The notes under the pieces were generated by a model that did no database searches, was not told the origin of the DNA, and saw nothing but the letters and a program-made list of their open reading frames with translations. From an uncultured Anaeromusa sp. (GTDB lineage: Bacteria; Bacillota; Negativicutes; Anaeromusales; Anaeromusaceae), in NCBI RefSeq assembly GCF_963676855.1, contig NZ_OY781460.1:2472501-2536500 (forward strand): 64,000 bases of DNA. The letters run 5' to 3'. The position numbers were made by a program, and so were the translations under genes. Below, piece after piece: positions 1 through 7,812 of this stretch; the first letter of the stretch is position 1; each line of letters starts with the position of its first letter.

Positions 1-1
1 A

Positions 2-1750
2 GATGCTCGCTTTTATCAACATATGGGCGTTGACCCGCGAGGCATTTTGCGGGCGGCTTGGTCTAATGTAACTGGCGGCGGCGTTGCCGAAGGAGGCAGC
101 ACCATTACCCAGCAGCTTGCTAAAAATGCTCTTCTTTCACAAGAACGTACAATGAAACGAAAAATCCAAGAAGCTTTTTTAGCCCTGCAAATCGAACGTC
201 AGTATACCAAACATGAGATTTTAGAAATGTACGTTAACCACATTTACTTTGGCCAAGGCGCTTATGGCGTGCAAACCGCCGCCAAAGTATACTTCAATAA
301 AAATGCCGAAGATTTATCGTTGGCGGAATGCGCCATGCTCGCAGGCATCCCTAAAAGCCCCAACTACTATTCCCCTTTGAACAATTTAAAAGCCGCCAAG
401 GAACGGCAGCGGACTGTTTTGGAACAAATGGTCAAATACGGTTATATTGATGCCGCTACCGCCCACAGCGCCGCGGAAGCGCCGTTGAAGTTGGCTTCGG
501 GCCAAACCAACAATGATAAATCCAATAAAACAGCTGCCTACTTTATTGATTATGTTGTCCAATCGCTTATTGATAAATATGGCGCTGATGCCGTTTATAA
601 AGAAGGCTTGAAAGTATATACCTCGCTGGATTTGACGATGCAGCAGGCTGCGGAAACCGCGCTTACGCATCTGCCTTCGTATCGCAAAGACGCAAATGGC
701 ATTATGCAGCCGCAAGGAGCATTGGTGGCCATTGACCCTCGCAGCGGATACATTAAAGCGATGGTGGGTGGCCGTGGTGATGACCAATTTAACCGGGCAG
801 TCATGGCGGAACGCCAGCCTGGCTCTGTCTTCAAAACCTTCACATACCTGGCCGCCATTGAAAGCGGCATGACGCCGACAACAAGCATCAGCGACACTGC
901 CGTATCCTTCGGCTCTTGGTCTCCTCGTAATTACGACGGACGTTTTTACGGCAACATTTCTTTGCGCTACGCCTTGGAACAGTCGCGCAATGTGCCTACT
1001 GTCAAACTGGCCAACCAACTTGGCGCCGATAAACCGTTGTATTACGCCCAGCAAATGGGCATTTCAACTTTGGTCTTACAAGGCCCCACAAATGATAGAA
1101 ACTTGGCGATGTCTCTGGGGGGCTTAACCAAAGGCGTTACTCCTTTAGAAATGGCCAGCGCGTATGGAGTATTAGCCAACCAAGGCATCCGGTGTGAACC
1201 CATTGCCATTGTGAAAGTCGTCGATCGAAATGGCAAAACCTTGGAAGAACATTCACCACAGCCCAAAACCATTATCAGCGAGAAAAGCGCCTACATTATA
1301 ACCGATATGCTTAAAGGCGTTATTACCCGCGGCACCGGAGCCGGCGCCGCTATCGGCCGGCCAGCAGCAGGCAAAACAGGTACGACAGACAATAATAAAG
1401 ACGCCTGGTTTGTCGGTTATACCCCTGATTTGGTTGCCGCCGTTTGGATGGGCAATGACACGGAAGGAACTCTTGGAGATATCACAGGTGGTACCGTTCC
1501 TGCCGAAATTTGGCGTGGCTTCATGACCAAGGCATTAGCCTCGACGCCAGCCCGTGATTTCTTACGTCCCCAGGGCGTGTCGGTTCCTCAAGATGCAAAC
1601 ACGCCAGCCCCCCCTGACGACAAAGCAGCTGCTGATAAAAAGCAAGAAGACGATAAGAAAAAAGCAGCAACCAAGCAGCCCGAGAAAACAACGACAAAAC
1701 CAATGGAAACGAAAGCAGAAGATAAGAAAACAGATCCTAAAAAAGAATAA
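2..1750 (+). CDS. Class A penicillin-binding protein 1A, 5' end outside window
   Basis: Bifunctional peptidoglycan synthase: an N-terminal GT51 glycosyltransferase polymerises lipid II and a transpeptidase domain cross-links the glycans at the outer face of the cytoplasmic membrane. The reading frame is open from base 2, and the first codons read DARFYQHMGVDPRG, the GT51 catalytic E-D-x-x-F-x-x-H-x-G-x-D block minus its first Glu. The membrane anchor and start codon therefore lie left of the window. GGSTITQQLAKN is the second GT51 motif. The transpeptidase motifs are SVFK (nucleophile Ser at 824-826), SRN and KTGTTD. The last ~60 residues are a Lys/Thr/Pro/Asp-rich, probably disordered tail, common in these PBPs. 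The gene converges with mutS2 across a symmetrical terminator. Family assignment is certain; which PBP paralogue this is cannot be told from the fragment. Confidence 0.95.
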   Translation, partial: DARFYQHMGVDPRGILRAAWSNVTGGGVAEGGSTITQQLAKNALLSQERTMKRKIQEAFLALQIERQYTKHEILEMYVNHIYFGQGAYGVQTAAKVYFNKNAEDLSLAECAMLAGIPKSPNYYSPLNNLKAAKERQRTVLEQMVKYGYIDAATAHSAAEAPLKLASGQTNNDKSNKTAAYFIDYVVQSLIDKYGADAVYKEGLKVYTSLDLTMQQAAETALTHLPSYRKDANGIMQPQGALVAIDPRSGYIKAMVGGRGDDQFNRAVMAERQPGSVFKTFTYLAAIESGMTPTTSISDTAVSFGSWSPRNYDGRFYGNISLRYALEQSRNVPTVKLANQLGADKPLYYAQQMGISTLVLQGPTNDRNLAMSLGGLTKGVTPLEMASAYGVLANQGIRCEPIAIVKVVDRNGKTLEEHSPQPKTIISEKSAYIITDMLKGVITRGTGAGAAIGRPAAGKTGTTDNNKDAWFVGYTPDLVAAVWMGNDTEGTLGDITGGTVPAEIWRGFMTKALASTPARDFLRPQGVSVPQDANTPAPPDDKAAADKKQEDDKKKAATKQPEKTTTKPMETKAEDKKTDPKKE

Positions 1751-1759
1751 CAAATTAAC

Positions 1760-1794
1760 AAAAGAGCAGTACTGTTTATCAGTACTGCTCTTTT
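1760..1794. terminator. Bidirectional rho-independent terminator between PBP and mutS2
   Basis: Perfect 15-bp inverted repeat (1760-1774 with 1780-1794) around a TTTAT loop. It has a run of A on the left and T on the right, so it can terminate both the plus-strand PBP gene and the minus-strand mutS2. Confidence 0.9.
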
Positions 1795-1806
1795 GTTATC
1801 ATTTTT

Positions 1807-4179
1807 TTATTTAAGTTGCACCAGGGTAGCGCCGTCTCCGCCTTCGTTTACTTCGCCAATGCTGATATCTCTAACACCATGATGCTGTTTCAAATAGGCA
1901 CGCACGCCCTTGCGCAAAGCGCCGGTTCCCTTGCCGTGAATCACCATTATCTTGGTATGGCCTGCCAGCATAGCGTCATCCAAAAATTTAGCCAATATTT
2001 CTACCGCTTCTTCAATGTTTTGACCGCGCACATCAATTTCTCGTGGTACATCCAAGCGTTTATTCAAAAATGCAGTGGAAATTCGAGGCACTGCATTGAC
2101 CGGAGGTTCCTCCACCTTCCCATCCTCTACAAGAAGACAGGCTTCCAGTGGCACATTCATTTTTAGCGCTCCGATCTGTACCGTAGCCTCCTTAACATTC
2201 CAGGATAGAATTCTGCCTTTTTGGCCCAGCGTCTTAACCATAACCGCCAAGCCTTCTCGCAGCAGTTCCGATTCTACTGGGCTTCCGGCAACAATCTTGC
2301 GGAATTGGGGACGTGTTCCATCCAGCGCTCCTTGCAGTCTTTCTCTCGCCTGTTGAAATGCGTTCTGCCGCCGCTGCTGATCTTGTTCTTGTGCCTGTTT
2401 TTTGATGAGATCGACGCTTTCTTCAGCTGCTTTTCTAGCCTGTCGTAGTACTTCAGCTGCCTTGAGTTTACTTTGTTCCAATCGCAAGGCGGCTTTTTCT
2501 TCCTCTTGGCTTCGCTTGGCTTCCCAGCGTCGCTGTTCTTGCTCCCACGAACGCTGCCGAAGCTCCAGCGCTCCAAGACGTTCTTGATACTCTTGCTTTT
2601 CTTTTTCCAATTCCTGCATCATAGCAGCCAAATCCACGTGTTGCTGATCCATCAATACGCGCGCCCTGTTCAATATCTTTTCCGCCAGCCCTAAACGACT
2701 ACTGATGGCAAAAGCATTACTAGAGCCAGCCATGCCGATGCGCAACCGATAGGTCGGACGCAGGGTTTGCACATCAAATTCCACACTAGCATTTTCCACG
2801 CCTTCACGGTCATAAGCAAATTGCTTCAATTCACTGTAATGCGTTGTTGCCACGGTTAAAGCACCGCAAGCCTGCAAATTTTCTAAAATGGACATAGCCA
2901 AAGCAGCGCCCTCTACCGGGTCGGTGCCGGCACCGATTTCGTCCAGCAAAACTAAATCATCAGCCTCAACTTCTTGCAGAATGCCTACTAAATGCGTCAT
3001 ATGAGACGAAAAAGTGCTCAAACTTTGCTCGATGCTTTGCTCATCGCCAATATCCGCAAATACTTGGCTGAACCTGCAAATACTAGAACCATTGTCTACC
3101 GGCAAAAACAAACCGGCCTGCGCCATAAGCACCATAAGTCCCAGCGTTTTCAATGCTACCGTTTTACCACCTGTATTCGGACCAGTTATCAGCAGCATCG
3201 TATACTCTTCACCAAGGAATAAATCAATCGGTACAACTTGGGCGGCGTTAATCAAAGGATGCCGGGCCTGACGTAAAGAAAGTCGTTTCGCTTCATTGAA
3301 AATAGGCTTAGTACATTTCCATTGCTCTGCTAAGCGAGCCTTGGCCGTCAATAAATCCATCTGGCCTAATAAACGACAATTTTCTTGAATACTCTCATTG
3401 TCGCGTCCCGCCGCCGCACTTAATGACTGCAAAATACGCTCTATTTCATTGCGCTCAGCAGCAACGCATTGCTTAATCTCGTTGTTCAGTTCCACAACGC
3501 TCATAGGTTCAATAAAGACGGTAGCACCGCTGGCCGATTGATCATGAACAATCCCTGGGAAAAAATGTTTATACTCCTGCTTTACAGGAATGACATAGCG
3601 ATCGCCTCGCATGGTTACCAAGGATTCTTGAAAATATTTCTGATATTCTTGCGAACGTAATACAGACTGCAGGCGTTCTTTAACCCGTCCATGAGCCGTA
3701 CGAATGGCTCGTCGCAACTTAGCTAGCTCCGGCGTGGCGTCATCGCGCATTTGACCATGCTCATCAATAACTGCTTCCACCATTCGTTCTAGCCGTTGCA
3801 GCGAAACGAACCCTTCTGCATACTCGTTCAAAACCGGCGCTTCTTCCAATCGGTTAAGCAAAAAGCCTCCCAAAACCCGAGCGCTTTTCATCGTAGCTGC
3901 TATATTACGCAGCTCTTCCAGTTCCAAAATCGCCCCCAGCGCGGCTCTGCCTGCTGCTTGGCGCACATCATGAACGCCACCCAAAGGCAACCGTTCTCCC
4001 TGCTCTGCCAAAAAAACCACTGCGGCGGTTTCTTCCAGTGACCGTGAAACCACCTCCGCCGCTACTTGGGGCTGCAGCGTTTCCGCCAGTTCTCGCCCCA
4101 GCGCGCACGCAGTTAAAGTAGCAAGGCGGGCACGAACCTTGTCAAATTCCAGAATATGCAATGCTTTTTCATTGATCAT
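1807..4179 (-). CDS. mutS2: Endonuclease MutS2
   Basis: MutS-family ATPase with a C-terminal Smr nuclease domain. Characterised homologues act in anti-recombination and in splitting collided ribosomes rather than in mismatch repair. The 790-residue length is typical. The Walker A motif GPNTGGKT is near residue 333, followed by a Walker B VLLDEIGAGTD. A long coiled-coil (about 510-620, rich in E, Q and R) and a terminal Smr domain carrying DVRG and HGKGTG follow. The ATG at 4179 was chosen because AGGAG lies about 9 nt upstream; it opens inside the last codons of the U32 gene (11-bp overlap, different frame), so the two are probably translationally coupled. The longer in-frame extension to 4218 has no family homology that I recognise. 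Confidence 0.96.
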   Translation of the reverse strand: MINEKALHILEFDKVRARLATLTACALGRELAETLQPQVAAEVVSRSLEETAAVVFLAEQGERLPLGGVHDVRQAAGRAALGAILELEELRNIAATMKSARVLGGFLLNRLEEAPVLNEYAEGFVSLQRLERMVEAVIDEHGQMRDDATPELAKLRRAIRTAHGRVKERLQSVLRSQEYQKYFQESLVTMRGDRYVIPVKQEYKHFFPGIVHDQSASGATVFIEPMSVVELNNEIKQCVAAERNEIERILQSLSAAAGRDNESIQENCRLLGQMDLLTAKARLAEQWKCTKPIFNEAKRLSLRQARHPLINAAQVVPIDLFLGEEYTMLLITGPNTGGKTVALKTLGLMVLMAQAGLFLPVDNGSSICRFSQVFADIGDEQSIEQSLSTFSSHMTHLVGILQEVEADDLVLLDEIGAGTDPVEGAALAMSILENLQACGALTVATTHYSELKQFAYDREGVENASVEFDVQTLRPTYRLRIGMAGSSNAFAISSRLGLAEKILNRARVLMDQQHVDLAAMMQELEKEKQEYQERLGALELRQRSWEQEQRRWEAKRSQEEEKAALRLEQSKLKAAEVLRQARKAAEESVDLIKKQAQEQDQQRRQNAFQQARERLQGALDGTRPQFRKIVAGSPVESELLREGLAVMVKTLGQKGRILSWNVKEATVQIGALKMNVPLEACLLVEDGKVEEPPVNAVPRISTAFLNKRLDVPREIDVRGQNIEEAVEILAKFLDDAMLAGHTKIMVIHGKGTGALRKGVRAYLKQHHGVRDISIGEVNEGGDGATLVQLK

Positions 4180-6655
4180 GCAGCATGACTCCTCTAAAAT
4201 AGTGCCCGCGCGTAGCACCCGGCTTTACAGCCGGAGGCGGTAAAACCAGTCCTTGTTGCAACGCAAGCAACTCCCGGCAATAATCGGCAGTCAATCGCCG
4301 TAACATCTCTGGACGATATAAACGTCCATCCAAACGCAATTGCGTCACCCCAGTCTGACGGAATTGCGTCAGATTACCACGCAAGTCCAGCTCTTTGGCG
4401 TTAAAAATATAACTACGGCAGCTGCTGTCCGTAAAAATCGGAAACCGTTCTTCTTTCCGGTCACGTAAGTAATAAGCTTCCTTTTCGCGACACGGCTGGC
4501 TGCACGTTCCTGTATGCAACTCGCCAATATAAGAACCTAATGCGCAAAACTCGGAAACCATCATAGTCAAGCGGCCATGCACCAGACATTCGCCAGCCAA
4601 CATCTGCGGCCAGTGAAGCTTGCGAATTTGCTCAAAGGTCAATTCCGGAGACAGCGTCGCCCCGACTGCTCCCCTCTCAGCCCAGAAGGCAAGAGATTGG
4701 GAATTAAAATGGCTCAGCGGCGCATCCGCCCAAAAAGCAAGAGTTGGCGTTTTTTCTCGGCATAACTCTACCAAGCCCAAATTAGCCAGATATACGCCAG
4801 CTACGCCTTGGGACGCTGCAAACGAGAAAACTTGCTCCCATCGAGATAGCTGCCATTCGCGAACAATGCGCGGCGTTCCCAGCCACAGTTCTTTCCCCGC
4901 TTCCTGGACAACTCGACAGACAGCAGCATATTCCTCCGGCCCAGGCGCCGGTTTCACAAAATCTTCGCCTCCAAAAAGAATACAAGAGGCGCCTCCAGAT
5001 AAAGCGGCCTGTACTTGCGCCAGCTCGCTGCATTGTACGCAGATTTTTTCCGGCCATTGTTCTTTCGCGATACGCTTTTCGTCTTTGAACATTAGCTTAC
5101 AAGGTGCTGCTGGAAGTGCAGGACGCTTGTAGCCAGCCAGTCTAGATTCTTCTAACGCTTCCACTGCGCGACGGCGCATTTCATTTTGTTCACTTACAGG
5201 TGCCATCAGCTCGCCTTGCGCCTTAAACTCCAACTTATCTAAAATAAAGGGAGTATTGCCAAGGCGATCCACTTGCTTGCGCACGGAGTCGCTTTGCAAG
5301 GCATGCTTTCTTGCCGCTTCCGTTAAAAAGTCGGTTTCGCCGATTCCTTCATGCCCCTCGTCATCGCGCAAAGTCAAGCGCAGAGGCTGTCCTAATACTG
5401 CCTCTACTACCGCCGTCACTGGAACCTTGCGCTGTTCTTTCGCGAAAGAAGTGCGCGCCTTCAGCATCAATTGTGCATCAAACACCTTAAACGCCCGGTC
5501 ATTCATTCCTACCGGCGGCATACCCGGGATGGTCACGGTGCTTCCCGGCTCAGCCTCTTCTACTAATTTTCCTTCTACATACATCTCATGTACTGTAAGA
5601 TTGACGCGGCCGCCTACTTTGACCCAAATATCAAGAATGTCATCCTTCCGCAGCGGCTGCTCCAGCTTCACACAGCCTTCCCTCTTAGCATAGTCATAGG
5701 CCACAATACGACCTACCCGCAACCCGCGATTATTAGGACGGCGATCGCTCATCATGGTCCGCCCTGGTCTCCCTTGCAGGTAAGCGGTAGTAAAATCACG
5801 ATTAAAGATCTGTTCCAAGTCCCGCTGCAACGGCTCTAAAGATAATGTTTCACCGCGCAACGCCGCGTCCAACGCCTGACGGTAGGCAGCGACTACTACA
5901 GCCACATACTCTGGACGCTTCATACGTCCTTCAATTTTCAAAGAATGAACACCAGCCGCAAGCAATTGGGGCACAAGCTCTAATGTATTCAAATCCTTGG
6001 GGCTTAAAAGATATTCGCCAACCTCCTGAACGACTTGTCCCTCTTCCGTTTCCAAACGATAGTTGAGACGACAAGGTTGTGCACAACGTCCGCGATTGCC
6101 GCTGCGCCCGCCAATAAGGCTGCTCATCAAACATTGACCAGAATAGGAAATGCAAAGAGCTCCATGAATAAAAGCTTCAATTTCGGTTCCCCCGTCCTGA
6201 ACGCATTGCTGCAGTTCCGAAAGAGACATTTCACGAGATACCACCACTCTAGCAAAGCCAAGTTCCCGTAAAAAACGCACGCCTGCAGCATTATGCACGG
6301 TCATCTGCGTACTGGCATGCAAGGGCAGATTCGGCACACAGGTACGGGCTACTGCCGCTACCCCTAAATCTTGAACCAAGACTGCATCAATTTCGCATTC
6401 GTATAAAAAGCGCAGGTATTCCTGCAGCAGCACCATTTCATTGTCATCCACCAGTGTATTGACAGTCACATACACTTTAACGTTCCGTAAATGAGCATAT
6501 CGCACCGCTTCTTTTAGTTCTTCATCGGAAAAATTGGGTGCATAGGCTCTGGCCCCAAAGGCTTTCCCCGATAAATATACTGCATCTGCACCATTCTCCA
6601 CTGCAGCGCGAAATGCCTCAACGCTCCCAGCAGGAGCCAATAATTCACATACCAT
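4169..6655 (-). CDS. U32 family peptidase with DUF3656 (RlhA/YdcP-type)
   Basis: Member of the U32 'collagenase-like peptidase' family. Characterised relatives with this architecture (E. coli RlhA) are needed for 5-hydroxycytidine formation in 23S rRNA rather than proteolysis. The N-terminal barrel starts LLAPAGSVEAFRAAVENGADAVYL. The U32 signature EAFIHGALCISYSGQC has Cys residues expected to hold an Fe-S cluster, and a second Cys set (GTCSQPCREKE) lies in the C-terminal half. At 828 residues it is the long form with the DUF3656 insertion between two U32-like halves. The ATG follows GGAAGGG at about 11 nt. It leads directly into mutS2. The rRNA-hydroxylation role is inferred from family, not shown here. 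Confidence 0.88.
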   Translation of the reverse strand: MVCELLAPAGSVEAFRAAVENGADAVYLSGKAFGARAYAPNFSDEELKEAVRYAHLRNVKVYVTVNTLVDDNEMVLLQEYLRFLYECEIDAVLVQDLGVAAVARTCVPNLPLHASTQMTVHNAAGVRFLRELGFARVVVSREMSLSELQQCVQDGGTEIEAFIHGALCISYSGQCLMSSLIGGRSGNRGRCAQPCRLNYRLETEEGQVVQEVGEYLLSPKDLNTLELVPQLLAAGVHSLKIEGRMKRPEYVAVVVAAYRQALDAALRGETLSLEPLQRDLEQIFNRDFTTAYLQGRPGRTMMSDRRPNNRGLRVGRIVAYDYAKREGCVKLEQPLRKDDILDIWVKVGGRVNLTVHEMYVEGKLVEEAEPGSTVTIPGMPPVGMNDRAFKVFDAQLMLKARTSFAKEQRKVPVTAVVEAVLGQPLRLTLRDDEGHEGIGETDFLTEAARKHALQSDSVRKQVDRLGNTPFILDKLEFKAQGELMAPVSEQNEMRRRAVEALEESRLAGYKRPALPAAPCKLMFKDEKRIAKEQWPEKICVQCSELAQVQAALSGGASCILFGGEDFVKPAPGPEEYAAVCRVVQEAGKELWLGTPRIVREWQLSRWEQVFSFAASQGVAGVYLANLGLVELCREKTPTLAFWADAPLSHFNSQSLAFWAERGAVGATLSPELTFEQIRKLHWPQMLAGECLVHGRLTMMVSEFCALGSYIGELHTGTCSQPCREKEAYYLRDRKEERFPIFTDSSCRSYIFNAKELDLRGNLTQFRQTGVTQLRLDGRLYRPEMLRRLTADYCRELLALQQGLVLPPPAVKPGATRGHYFRGVMLHDQ

Positions 6656-6932
6656 ATATTTTCATTCCCTTCCTTTTTCAACAAAGCAATTTAAGCCATT
6701 CTGAACTTTATTGTAACAATCACCATCATTTTATCTTACCACAAACACAGAACCTTTTTCACTGCTATCTTTTACTATCTTGGAGGAAAATCAAAAAAGC
6801 CCATTATTCCCGCGCAATAAAGTCTTGTATAATAGCAAAATCATCACATTAAATAACCTTCATAAAGTGGCTTTCTTCTATCATTCGCGTTATTATAAAG
6901 GTTATTATTGAAACTCCAAGGAGGACGTTTTT
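6656..6932. other. Divergent intergenic region between U32 gene and DUF441 gene
   Basis: AT-rich 277-bp region that must hold divergent promoters. A TATAAT hexamer at 6828-6833 on the plus strand is a candidate -10 for the DUF441 gene but has no good -35 at the proper distance. I see no coding sequence, riboswitch or repeat here. Confidence 0.4.
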
Positions 6933-7391
6933 ATGTTGGAATCCAGTATACCACTGATTGTTATCCTTTTTTTAGCTCTCTTTGGCAGCAATTACAGTGT
7001 CTTTATCGCTGCTTTGATTTTACTGTTAATCAAGTGGCTGGGCTTTGAGGCCTGGCTGGCTCCGGTAGAAACTCACGGCATCTCTGTGGGTATTACTATT
7101 TTGACCATGGCCATCCTGGTTCCCATCGCTCAAGGTAAGCTAACTACGACAATGCTTTTGGATGCATTTAAGTCGCCAGTAGGCCTGGTAGCTATTGCCG
7201 TAGGTGTTTGGGTATCGTACCTGGCGGCGCAAGGAGTCCCCTTTATGCGTGAAACGCCGGAAGTAGTCAGCGCCTTGATCGTCGGCACCATTGCCGGCGT
7301 CTGCCTCTTTCACGGTTTAGCTGTAGGCCCTTTGATTGCTGGCGGTTTAGTCTCTCTAGCAATCAGCCTGGCAGGATTTTTCAAGGTATAA
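6933..7391 (+). CDS. DUF441 family membrane protein (YeaL/YtwI)
   Basis: Small integral membrane protein of 152 residues, the usual length of the DUF441 family, whose function is unknown. About four to five hydrophobic segments are visible, starting with SIPLIVILFLALFGSNYSVF and ending with a Gly/Ala/Leu-rich helix. The Gly- and Pro-rich central loop (ILTMAILVPIAQGKLTTTML) is characteristic. The ATG is preceded by an ideal AAGGAGG at 6919-6925. It is a monocistronic plus-strand gene between two minus-strand operons and is closed by a symmetrical terminator. Confidence 0.85.
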   Translation: MLESSIPLIVILFLALFGSNYSVFIAALILLLIKWLGFEAWLAPVETHGISVGITILTMAILVPIAQGKLTTTMLLDAFKSPVGLVAIAVGVWVSYLAAQGVPFMRETPEVVSALIVGTIAGVCLFHGLAVGPLIAGGLVSLAISLAGFFKV

Positions 7392-7413
7392 AATCAGAGG
7401 GATGCGTTCACAG

Positions 7414-7457
7414 AGAAGCACTGGGTTCTGCGCAAATGCGCAGAACCCAGTGCTTCT
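7414..7457. terminator. Bidirectional terminator between DUF441 gene and zapA
   Basis: Perfect 21-bp inverted repeat (7414-7434 with 7437-7457), GC-rich at the apex, followed by T-rich DNA. It separates two convergent genes. Confidence 0.88.
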
Positions 7458-7464
7458 TGTCTCT

Positions 7465-7722
7465 TTATCGCTTGTCATCATCAAGCAGTTCCATTAATTC
7501 CTGATAATCCTGCTCCAGCTTTCCAAACTCTTCCGCCAGATTCAACGCAGTCAATACAGCTACTTTGGCTACGGACAGCCTGGGATTGCAGCGCGCTAGT
7601 TGACGCATTCTCTGGTCAACCACCGCCGCAATTTTCCGCACGGATTCCGCTTCCATATCCCCTTTCAGAGTATAGGCTTCGCCAAAAATTTCTACCGTCA
7701 CTTTGCACTTGTTTTTATCCAT
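7465..7722 (-). CDS. zapA: Cell division protein ZapA
   Basis: FtsZ-associated protein that cross-links protofilaments and stabilises the Z ring. The 85-residue product has the ZapA fold order: an N-terminal beta segment (CKVTVEIFGEAYTLKG), the helix ESVRKIAAVVDQRMRQL, and the family block SVAKVAVLTALNLAEEF, ending in an acidic coiled coil. The ATG at 7722 was chosen over an in-frame GTG at 7737 because AGGTGACGAG gives correct spacing. In many Firmicutes zapA lies just downstream of pheT, as it does here (90-bp gap). Confidence 0.9.
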   Translation of the reverse strand: MDKNKCKVTVEIFGEAYTLKGDMEAESVRKIAAVVDQRMRQLARCNPRLSVAKVAVLTALNLAEEFGKLEQDYQELMELLDDDKR

Positions 7723-7812
7723 CTCGTCACCTGGCACTTTATGCGTATTTCATCTTAGTCATTCATTCGACAACAATAAACTAATTCCTTCCCAAGACAA
7801 AATGCAACCTTT

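Noticed and set aside
386-1054. Minus-strand frame of ~220 codons within the PBP gene
   Set aside because: Antisense shadow of strongly supported PBP1A coding sequence.
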